A stretch of 64,000 bases of DNA, taken from positions 37,712-101,711 of the forward strand of contig NZ_PVNL01000077.1 of assembly GCF_002994635.1 (NCBI RefSeq). The letters are read 5' to 3'. Numbering within the stretch: position 1 is the stretch's first letter; every line of letters begins with the position of its first letter. The position numbers and the translations under genes are program-made. This document shows, piece by piece, positions 45,779-54,595 of this stretch. Below the pieces are notes generated by a model. It made no database searches. It worked only from the letters and a program-made list of their open reading frames with translations, and had not been told where the DNA came from. The stretch comes from Enhygromyxa salina (GTDB taxonomy: Bacteria > Myxococcota_A > Polyangia > Nannocystales > Nannocystaceae).

Positions 45779-47197
45779 ATGGTCTTCGCCAACCTGACCT
45801 TCCTGTACGTCTTCTTGCCGCTCAACTTGTTGGGCTATTTTGCGCTGCGTCGCACCGAGCACCGCAACGTTCTGTTGATCCTGTTCTCGCTCGCCTTCTA
45901 CGCGTGGGGAGAGCCCATTTGGATCGGCCTGCTGCTGTGCTCGAGCACCGTCGACTACATGCACGGCCGCGTCATCGAGGCCAAGCGGGGGACCGCGTGG
46001 GCCAAGGGCGCGGTCGTGTCGTCGCTCGTGATCAACCTCGGCCTGCTCGGGCTGTTCAAGTACAGCCAGCTGGCGTGCGTGGCCGTCAACGATCTGCTTG
46101 GGACCTCGCTGACCGCCCCCGAGCAGCTGTCGCTGCCGATCGGGATCTCGTTCTACACGTTCCAGACCATCTCCTATGTCGTCGACGTGTACCGCGGCGA
46201 GGTCCCGGCCCAGCGCTCGTTCTACAAGTTCTTGTTGTTCGTCAGCCTGTTCCACCAGCTCGTCGCCGGCCCGATCGTTCGCTACGCCCACATCGCCAGC
46301 GAGATCGACAGCCGCCAGCACAGCGTGGCCGACGTCTCGGCTGGGATCTCGCGGTTCTGCGCCGGGCTGTTCAAGAAGGTCTGCATCGCCAACGTCGCGG
46401 GCCAGCTGGTGCTGCAGACCCTGGCCAGGGACAGCGTCGAGCTCTCGGTCGCCGAGGCGTGGTTTGGGTTGCTGATGTTCTCGCTGCAGATCTACTTTGA
46501 CTTCTCGGGCTACTCCGACATGGCGATCGGGCTCGGGCGGATCTGCGGGTTCCACTATCACGAGAACTTCAACTACCCCTACATGGCTCGCTCGGTGAGA
46601 GAGTTCTGGCAGCGATGGCACATCTCGCTCGGCTCGTTCTTTCGCGACTACCTGTACATCCCGCTCGGGGGCAACCGTCGCCGCCCCTATTTCAACCTCA
46701 TGATCGTGTGGGCGCTGACCGGGCTGTGGCACGGGGCGAGCTGGAACTTCATGTTCTGGGGCCTGTATTTTGGGGTCCTGATCGCGCTCGAGCGGCTGTT
46801 TTTCGGTCGCGTGCTCGAGGCGCTCCCACGCGCCGTCAGCCACGTCTACCTGGTGTTCGCGGTCGTCGTTGGCTGGGCGCTGTTCTATTTCGAGGACCTC
46901 GACCGGCTCCATGACATTCTCCGCGTGTTGTTTGGCGCGAGCAACCAGGCGTGGTCGAGCCCCGACCTGACCCCGCTGATCCAGGACAACGCGCTGTGGT
47001 TGGTGCTGGCCGTGCTGTTGTGCGCACCCGTGGTGCCGCGCTTGCGCGAGGGCGTCGCACAGATCGGCAGCAGGTATGCGCTGGGGCCGACCGTCATGGG
47101 CGCCGCGCTGGCCGCGATCAACCTCGGGATGCTCCTGATCGCCACGGCGATGCTGGTTGGCGGCACCTATAACCCGTTCTTGTACTTCCGGTTCTAG
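45779..47197 (+). CDS. MBOAT-family O-acyltransferase (AlgI/DltB type)
   Basis: A 472-residue integral membrane protein with about ten transmembrane helices. Diagnostic MBOAT segments are GISFYTFQTISYVVDVYRG, FQ..VAGPIVRY, the QIYFDFSGYSDMAIGLGRI helix, the R-E-F-W-x-R-W-H-I-S-L-x-S-F-F-R-D-Y block near residue 275, and LTGLWHGASWNFMFWG, whose His is the presumed catalytic residue. AlgI-like enzymes move acetyl groups across the inner membrane for transfer to exopolysaccharides. The next gene starts 3 bases downstream and encodes an AlgX/AlgJ-like partner, and a third O-acetylation-type gene follows on the other strand. Confidence 0.95.
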   Translation: MVFANLTFLYVFLPLNLLGYFALRRTEHRNVLLILFSLAFYAWGEPIWIGLLLCSSTVDYMHGRVIEAKRGTAWAKGAVVSSLVINLGLLGLFKYSQLACVAVNDLLGTSLTAPEQLSLPIGISFYTFQTISYVVDVYRGEVPAQRSFYKFLLFVSLFHQLVAGPIVRYAHIASEIDSRQHSVADVSAGISRFCAGLFKKVCIANVAGQLVLQTLARDSVELSVAEAWFGLLMFSLQIYFDFSGYSDMAIGLGRICGFHYHENFNYPYMARSVREFWQRWHISLGSFFRDYLYIPLGGNRRRPYFNLMIVWALTGLWHGASWNFMFWGLYFGVLIALERLFFGRVLEALPRAVSHVYLVFAVVVGWALFYFEDLDRLHDILRVLFGASNQAWSSPDLTPLIQDNALWLVLAVLLCAPVVPRLREGVAQIGSRYALGPTVMGAALAAINLGMLLIATAMLVGGTYNPFLYFRF

Positions 47198-47199
47198 CC

Positions 47200-48606
<1,407 letters not shown>

Positions 48607-48619
48607 ATTTCTGTGCGAT

Positions 48620-49474
48620 CTAAACCGCGGGAAACGCCGCGGCCAGGGCGTCGGGGATCAGCTTGGCCCGCGCCCTGGTGCCTTTGCTGTTGTAGTGGAT
48701 CCCGTCCTTGACGTACCAATCATCCTGAATGTCGTGAGACCACTGGTAGATCCGCGCGTTCGGGTGCCGCGACAAGGTGGTGGCGAGCTCGTCGTTCCAG
48801 ACCTCCATATTGGGGGCGGCCCAGTAGCCTTGCTCGGCCTTGGTCACGGCGTCGACCCACAGCACCGGCTCACCGTCGATCACCGCCATCATTCGCTCGA
48901 TCCGATCGACCCGATCGACGGTCGCATCTTTGGCGACGTTGGCGGCGTCGTTGGTCCCGAGCGCGATGACCCAGCAGCCCGAGAACCCTGCGTCGCGCAG
49001 GCGCTCCGCGACCATGACACCGTTCTCGTGCTTGGCTCGATGCTCGAGCATGGAACGACCGCCCGCCAGCTCGAGCACCGACTCCTCGACCCCGACTCGC
49101 GCGTACTGGGCGTCGAGGCGATCAGCGGGATTGGGGACGTGGTACTCCTTCATCATCCCCGTCGAGGTCGAGTCGCCGATGTGGGCGACGGCGCGGCACG
49201 ACGTCGACATGGGACCGGCCCCGAGCTCCACGAACAGGGGCGGGGGAGCCTGCTCGACGACCGGCGCTGGCGCCACCTGGGTCGAGACCGCGGCGAGTAC
49301 AGGCTCGGTGGGCGGGACCGCGGGCCCGACCACGGGTGCCTCGCTCGCGGCCTGGTCTGGGCTCTGCGGTGGGGATCGCTGCGAGCTGGGCTCAGGGGCG
49401 CAGCTACAGGCGATCAGTAGCAAAGCCACGAGCGGCGCTTGGTCTTTGCTACCGCGTCGCACGTGCACCAGCAT
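48620..49474 (-). CDS. SGNH/GDSL hydrolase lipoprotein
   Basis: A 284-residue lipoprotein from ATG 49474, with signal peptide ending in LLIACSC and a Pro/Ala/Val-rich spacer of about 65 residues. The hydrolase fold has block I IGDSTSTG (nucleophile Ser), block III GTNDAAN (Asn), and the closing D-x-x-H pair in VKDGIHYNSKG. An intervening segment, ELAGGRSMLEHRAKHENGVM, resembles the conserved Gly-containing block II. It is convergent with the DHHW gene (13 bases between stops) and may act on the same acetylated polysaccharide, either as esterase or transferase. Confidence 0.87.
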   Translation of the reverse strand: MLVHVRRGSKDQAPLVALLLIACSCAPEPSSQRSPPQSPDQAASEAPVVGPAVPPTEPVLAAVSTQVAPAPVVEQAPPPLFVELGAGPMSTSCRAVAHIGDSTSTGMMKEYHVPNPADRLDAQYARVGVEESVLELAGGRSMLEHRAKHENGVMVAERLRDAGFSGCWVIALGTNDAANVAKDATVDRVDRIERMMAVIDGEPVLWVDAVTKAEQGYWAAPNMEVWNDELATTLSRHPNARIYQWSHDIQDDWYVKDGIHYNSKGTRARAKLIPDALAAAFPAV

Positions 49475-49613
49475 AGCCCGTTCCCTGGGGGCCAGCACAA
49501 TTCCCGGTGTAGTCTGGAGGTAGCTGCTGCGCGCTGCCGCAGCCGTCCTCCCGCGATTGGCCAGCCAGCCCCGCACTCGGGGCGCGGCCAGCCGCACGAC
49601 TGTAGGCACCCAA

Positions 49614-52600
49614 TCACGGCACCAAGAAGGTCACGCTCCCCTGACCGAACGCCGTCGTGGTCACGGCCGCCTTCACGCACTGCCCCGGGCTGAGCACCGC
49701 CGGCCCGTCGCCGCCACCGACATTCTCCGTGTCATCAATCGCCCCCTCGGGCACGACGCCATAGGTGACCGGCCCCATGAACCCGTTGGGGAAGTCCTCC
49801 AGCTGCACGACCCAATACACGTCGCCGCCGGTCACCGGCTGCCCAGGCCCGGCGGGCGGCTGGGCGTCGGGGCCGATGAAGTACACGCCGAGCCCATCGG
49901 GCATGTCCGAGCCCCAATCAACGATCGGACCCTCCGCCCCAAACATGACCGTGACCGGCAGCGCCCCCTCGCTGCCTTCGTTGCACTCACCCGCGGCGGT
50001 CGGTCGGGTCAGCCGCCAGTTCACGCCCGACTCCAGAAACCCCGGCCCCGCGATCGTCAAGCTACCCTCGGCATAGTCGGCGATGCCGTCGTCGTCTTCG
50101 TCGATCAGCGTGGCTTGCATGCCGCTGCCGTCGGCAAAGCTGGGCCCGATCGGGATCGGCAGCGCGGGCGTCACGAGTTGATCGCCATCGACCACCGCGA
50201 CGCGCTCGAGCGCGAGATCATCACCATAATCCAGCAGCAGCTCACCGCCGCTGTGGGTCTCGACCACGCTCAGCGGCACGGCCGTGGCGATCGTGTTCTC
50301 GAGGTCGAACTCGAGCGCCTCGAGGTCGGCGGTCGGCATGTCCACGGTCCACACATAGTCACCAGCCAGCCGCAGCTGCGGCGCCGCGCCGGTCTCCAGC
50401 GGGATCTCCCAGGCGGTCGGCTTGGCCGGGTCGGGCGTCCAGATCGTCAGCTCGCCGAAGCTCTGGAAGCTGGGATCGATGATCACCGTATACGCCTGCT
50501 CGAACGCCAGCGAAGCTGTGGGGACGAGCTCGAGATGCCGGGCGTCTTCGCTGAGCTCGCGAGTGATAGCCACTTCGGCGCCGTTCGCATCGACGAGGGT
50601 GACCTTGGCGAGGTTGCTCGGGTCACCGAACACCGGATGCGAGAACACCACGCCGATCGGCTGATCCACCGCCATGGTCTGGTTGCCGGCTCGCGGTGAG
50701 CTGGTCAGGACCATGAAGTCGCGGGCGGTGAGCTCGAGCAAGAACCGGTCGAGGGCGGCGCGCTGATCGTCTTCCAGGCCAGGATCGCCGAGGCTGCCAA
50801 ACACCTGATCGACGGCGTCGTGCAAGCTTGTCGCCTCGCCGCGCTTGAGCCACACGCCCAGCCGATAGCTGCCGACCAGGCCGGGCACGTCGGTGACGCC
50901 GTCGGTGATGCCCTGGGTGAGCACAGCCCGCGAGGTGGTCAGGGGCAGGGGATGGCAGGTCGCGCAGCCGGCCTCGTTCTCGAAGACGCGCTTGCCGGCC
51001 TCACCGAGCTCGGACAGGGTCCCGTCGCGGCGGGTGAATTCATTGGCGGCAGGGGGCGGCATGATCGACGCCAAATAGGCCGACAGCGCCCGGTGCTCCT
51101 GCGTGGTCGGACGCACCCCGACGTTTGTGTTGACCGTGAATGCGTAGTTGTCGACGCTGCTCAAGTAGCCGTCCCAGCCGAGCGGGTACGTGCCCTCGAG
51201 CCAGTAGAACGGGCGGCTGACCTTGCGGCCCGCGAACGGCCCGGCGTTCCACACGAGCGTGTCCGACAGTCCATCGACGTGGCACGAGTTGCAAGACCAG
51301 TTCTGGGCGTAGTCGCGGCCGGCACCCGTGAAGTAGTACTGACCCGCGGCGACCTCGGCGGGGCGCGGATCGGTGGTCAGCGTGAGCACCTGCGGCTCCG
51401 TGTCGGGCTGCGAGAACGCGGCGAGCGAGCTGGACTGGGCGCCGTGGGCATACAGCGTGTCGCCGATCGCGGTCAGGCTGCGCGGACGGCCCTGCACCTG
51501 CACGCGACCGAGCTCGGCGAGGCTGTCGGGGTCGAGCGCGATCGCCAGGTCCGAGGACTCGGCGACGACCCACAGCCGCCCGGCCGCGATCGTGATCGCA
51601 TGCAGGGCGACGGCGTAGCCGCCCGAGCTGGGCTGGCGGCTGAGATCGGCGCGCTGCAGCTCGTCACCCGAGGCGGCGTCGAACACCGCGATCTCGTACA
51701 TGAAGCTGGGCTCGTCGATCGCGCCGAGGTTGGCCTCGGTGTCGTTGCGCAGCCGGCTCATGTAGAGGCGCTCACCGTCGGGCGCGAGCGCGAGCGCGGT
51801 GATCGTGGTGCCGACGTCGATCCACCAGTCGACGACCTCGCCCGCGGCCGTGTCGATCACGGCGACGTCGCGCTCGGCCTCGACCGAGTCGGCCTCGAAC
51901 GGGAACCGGCTCGGGTGACCCGAGCGGTGACTGGCGACCCACAAGGTCCCGCCGTCGGCCGACAACGCCATTGCGAGGGGGCTGGTGCCGACCTCGATCC
52001 TGGCCGTGCGAACGCGGGCCTCGAGGTCGACGACGGCGATCGCGTTGTCGCTCTGCAGCGCGACATAGGCCTGCTTGCCGTCGGCGCTGACGACCACGTT
52101 GGCTGGCTCGTCGCCGACCCAGATCGCGTCGACCAGGCGCTTGGTCTCGACGTCGACCAAACCCAAAGTGTCGACCCCGCGCTGGGCCACGACCGCGAAT
52201 GGCATGTCCGGCGCCCACGCGACCGAGACCGGCCACGGGCCCACGTCGATCTCGTCGATCAACGCCATCGTGCCCGGGTCCACCCGCGAGATCGTGGGCG
52301 ACTGCGCGTTGGCGACCCACAGCTCGTCGCCGACCGCGGTCAGCGAGCTCGCCGGGTAGTAGTTGAGGTTGTAAAAGGCGCGGTCGCTGGCGGGGACGAC
52401 CTCGAGATCGATCGTCTCGCCGCCCGTGGCTTCGGCCAAGCTAAACCGGTAGTGGCCGGGAACGGTGGGTGTGATCCGCCAGATCCCGTCGTCGCCCGCC
52501 ACGATTGGATCGGTGCTGGCGCCGGGTCGATCGACGACCGTCCAGCGCAGCTTGGCGCAGCTCGAGGTGTCGTCGATGACCGGCAAGTAGTAGGTCTCGC

Positions 52601-52733
52601 CGGCCACGAAGCGCTCACTCGCCTGGGCCTCGAAGCGCTCGGTGAGGCAGCTGTCTGCGCTGGGTTCGGCGCACGCGAGCAGGCTGGAGCAGGCGAGAGC
52701 GAGGTAGAAAAGTTTGTCTAATGTTGGCTTCAT
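49614..52733 (-). CDS. Giant propeller/di-haem cytochrome c lipoprotein with Ig-like and C-terminal domains
   Basis: A 1039-residue lipoprotein from ATG 52733 (lipobox LLAC, Cys21). Residues about 25-110 are a beta domain; about 115-450 YVTN-type propeller repeats (ADGKQAYVALQSDNAIAVVD, DGGTLWVASHRSG, DGERLYMSRL); about 455-670 a cytochrome c region with CNSCH and CATCH; about 680-770 a Big_5-like Ig segment (QPIGVVFSHPVFGDPSNLAK); the remaining 260 residues are beta-rich and include the calcium-like loop DEDDDGIADYAEG. It is probably an outer-surface redox or sensing protein. No other gene is in its operon; the SGNH gene lies 139 bases downstream on the same strand. Confidence 0.88.
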   Translation of the reverse strand: MKPTLDKLFYLALACSSLLACAEPSADSCLTERFEAQASERFVAGETYYLPVIDDTSSCAKLRWTVVDRPGASTDPIVAGDDGIWRITPTVPGHYRFSLAEATGGETIDLEVVPASDRAFYNLNYYPASSLTAVGDELWVANAQSPTISRVDPGTMALIDEIDVGPWPVSVAWAPDMPFAVVAQRGVDTLGLVDVETKRLVDAIWVGDEPANVVVSADGKQAYVALQSDNAIAVVDLEARVRTARIEVGTSPLAMALSADGGTLWVASHRSGHPSRFPFEADSVEAERDVAVIDTAAGEVVDWWIDVGTTITALALAPDGERLYMSRLRNDTEANLGAIDEPSFMYEIAVFDAASGDELQRADLSRQPSSGGYAVALHAITIAAGRLWVVAESSDLAIALDPDSLAELGRVQVQGRPRSLTAIGDTLYAHGAQSSSLAAFSQPDTEPQVLTLTTDPRPAEVAAGQYYFTGAGRDYAQNWSCNSCHVDGLSDTLVWNAGPFAGRKVSRPFYWLEGTYPLGWDGYLSSVDNYAFTVNTNVGVRPTTQEHRALSAYLASIMPPPAANEFTRRDGTLSELGEAGKRVFENEAGCATCHPLPLTTSRAVLTQGITDGVTDVPGLVGSYRLGVWLKRGEATSLHDAVDQVFGSLGDPGLEDDQRAALDRFLLELTARDFMVLTSSPRAGNQTMAVDQPIGVVFSHPVFGDPSNLAKVTLVDANGAEVAITRELSEDARHLELVPTASLAFEQAYTVIIDPSFQSFGELTIWTPDPAKPTAWEIPLETGAAPQLRLAGDYVWTVDMPTADLEALEFDLENTIATAVPLSVVETHSGGELLLDYGDDLALERVAVVDGDQLVTPALPIPIGPSFADGSGMQATLIDEDDDGIADYAEGSLTIAGPGFLESGVNWRLTRPTAAGECNEGSEGALPVTVMFGAEGPIVDWGSDMPDGLGVYFIGPDAQPPAGPGQPVTGGDVYWVVQLEDFPNGFMGPVTYGVVPEGAIDDTENVGGGDGPAVLSPGQCVKAAVTTTAFGQGSVTFLVP

Positions 52734-53062
52734 AACGGGAAGAACCGCGGTCTGTACGCGCTCCACAGATAGCACGGACTTCTACATCCGCTGCGTACAG
52801 TGTTCAAACGAAGTTTAATAGGCATGCGCCTGAGTGTCACAGGTGCCATGTTTGTGGAACCAGGGGAGCCCGAGACCCTCGCGTCAGACACGCACACCAT
52901 GATCGCGCGATCTGCACAACCGCGCGACACCTGGAGTCCGCCGTCTGACGGAGGGACGCACGGCCGATGCTGGCCGGCAACGCAACACCGAGAAGGTGAC
53001 ACCTGGTGCCTTTGTCGCTCCGGGTCGGGGCCTGCGGCACCGCTTAATTTCCGGCATGCTGA
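52734..53062. other. Intergenic region between divergent genes
   Basis: This 329-base gap separates the giant propeller gene (minus) from the radical SAM gene (plus), so it must contain two promoters. The first 100 bases are AT-richer than the rest. GACACCTGG occurs twice (near 52927 and 53000). No convincing gene or strong hairpin was found; the plus-strand open frame 52800-53099 overlaps the next gene in another frame and was rejected. Confidence 0.5.
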
Positions 53063-54244
53063 ATGGACGTGGATCTGCGAGACTACTTGCTTGCGCTGAT
53101 GCAGCCACTGGCACCGGGTGACGAGCTCGAGCCGGGCCTGCGCTTCACCAACGCGTCGACCGAGCTGGGCCTGCGCCTGACATTCTTGGTCGACGAGCGC
53201 GACGAGGTCCACGTCGAGGTTGGGCCGATCGAGCTTGGGCTCCGCCATGCGGCTCGCAGCGAGCGTCTGTCGTTCGCGTACCGGGACGGCGGTGCGGATC
53301 ACGTCGACCAGAAAGTCGGCTTACGGGTATGTCAGACCGTCGCACGCCATGTTGGGGCGCGCGAGGCCGAGGTGCTCGAGCGCCTGTCGGAGCACACCGA
53401 GGCCACGGACACGCAGGGGACAGCGCGGATCCGAGAGATCCACAGCACGCGCTTGCTCGAGCTCGCGGGGCTGCCCAATGAGCGGTTCTATACGCTCAGC
53501 CCGTACCTCGGCTGCCTGATCGGGTGTCGGTTTTGCTACGCACAGTCGCGGCTCGACCCCATGCGCGCGCTGCTGCGGCTTCCGCAGGTCCCCTGGGGTT
53601 CGTACGTCGACGTCCGGGTCAACGCGCCAGCGCTGCTCGAGCGCGAGCTGCGAGAGTTGCCGCGCCACGTGATCAAGTTCTGCCCGATCGTCTCGGATCC
53701 CTACCAGGCGGTGGAGAAGCGATTCGAGCTGACGCGTCAGTGTCTGCAGGTGATCGCGCGCGCCGAAGATCCGCCGCCGACCCTGATCATGACTCGCTCG
53801 ACGCTGATCCTGCGGGATCTCGAGCTGCTGCGCGAGGTCCCGCATGCGTGGGTGGGTGCGTCGATCCCAACCCTCGATGACGAGGTCCGCAAGCACTTCG
53901 AGCCGCGCGCTGCGAGCGTGCCCGAGCGACTGGACATGCTTCGCCAATTCAAGCGAGCTGGGGTTCAGCGCTGCGTGGTGGTCCAGCCAATGCTCCCTGG
54001 CGATCCAATCGCGCTGGCCAGCGCGCTCGCCGATGTCGTCGAGTCGGTGAGCATTGGCGTACTGCGCGGTGAGATGGGCGCCAAGCAGGACTTCGCGGAT
54101 CCGCGGTTTTCGCATGCTCGCGGCGAGGACTGGCAGCGCCACAAAGCGTTCGCATTGCGTGATGCGCTCGAAGAACGCGGTGTGAACGTGTGGGTGAGCG
54201 AGCTGCCCCCTGCGATCAGCAGCTGGAAGTCCGTCACTGGTTGA
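53063..54244 (+). CDS. Spore-photoproduct-lyase-like radical SAM protein
   Basis: A 393-residue protein. The iron-sulfur motif is YLGCLIGCRFCYA, giving Cys151, Cys155 and Cys158 (CX3CX2C). Downstream, KFCPIVSDPYQAVEKRFELT and PPTLIMTRSTLILRDLELL match the SPL/Rv2578c-like subgroup, as does WVGASIPTLDDEVRKHFEPRA, in which conserved phrases carry the SAM-binding ridges. Residues 1-130 form an N-terminal extension of unknown function. The family includes DNA spore photoproduct repair enzymes and related proteins of unknown substrate; because this organism makes myxospores and not endospores, I do not assign spore photoproduct repair. Confidence 0.85.
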   Translation: MDVDLRDYLLALMQPLAPGDELEPGLRFTNASTELGLRLTFLVDERDEVHVEVGPIELGLRHAARSERLSFAYRDGGADHVDQKVGLRVCQTVARHVGAREAEVLERLSEHTEATDTQGTARIREIHSTRLLELAGLPNERFYTLSPYLGCLIGCRFCYAQSRLDPMRALLRLPQVPWGSYVDVRVNAPALLERELRELPRHVIKFCPIVSDPYQAVEKRFELTRQCLQVIARAEDPPPTLIMTRSTLILRDLELLREVPHAWVGASIPTLDDEVRKHFEPRAASVPERLDMLRQFKRAGVQRCVVVQPMLPGDPIALASALADVVESVSIGVLRGEMGAKQDFADPRFSHARGEDWQRHKAFALRDALEERGVNVWVSELPPAISSWKSVTG

Positions 54245-54595
54245 TTCGCTATGGCGGAACGATTGCGTGCGGGTCCGCGCCGCGTCGAATTGAACTGTAC
54301 CTAAGGACATCGAAGTGGCGGCAATGCGCGTGGTGTGAAGATTGGGGGTAGGCAGTTCAACCACATTCACGCATTGGGGAAACCGAGTCGGAATCGGGGT
54401 CACATGTTTCGCGGCGATCGCATTTTATCTAGCAGGATACGTGTGAATGCCGCTGGTCGGAATCGCCCGAGAGCGGCGAAATCGCAGCTTTGGGTCGAGC
54501 CAATCGTGATGCCAGTGCCTGTGGCCGGCTGAAACCACGATTTCACACAAATTGGAGCTAGGCATGAGGCGCGATAATCGATACACTTGTGATCG
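54245..54595 (+). other. Long leader/intergenic region with a possible structured RNA
   Basis: These 351 bases precede the propeller/di-haem gene at 54596. No gene is seen. CATTCACGC (54364-54372) can pair with GTGTGAATG (54441-54449) in a 9-bp stem with one G-U pair enclosing 68 nucleotides, inside which GCGATCGC and short GC-rich helices occur. The CACGCA and GAAACC segments superficially resemble a GEMM-type riboswitch but the essential second half is absent. It may be a cis-acting RNA of unknown type or chance pairing. Confidence 0.3.

Noticed and set aside
52800..53099. Plus-strand 99-codon frame before the radical SAM gene
   Set aside because: Overlaps the radical SAM gene in another frame, with no motif and atypical composition.
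54364..54449. Cyclic-di-GMP-I (GEMM) riboswitch
   Set aside because: CACGCA and GAAACC elements are suggestive, but the conserved downstream GACGCAAAGCC-type half and tetraloop receptor are missing.
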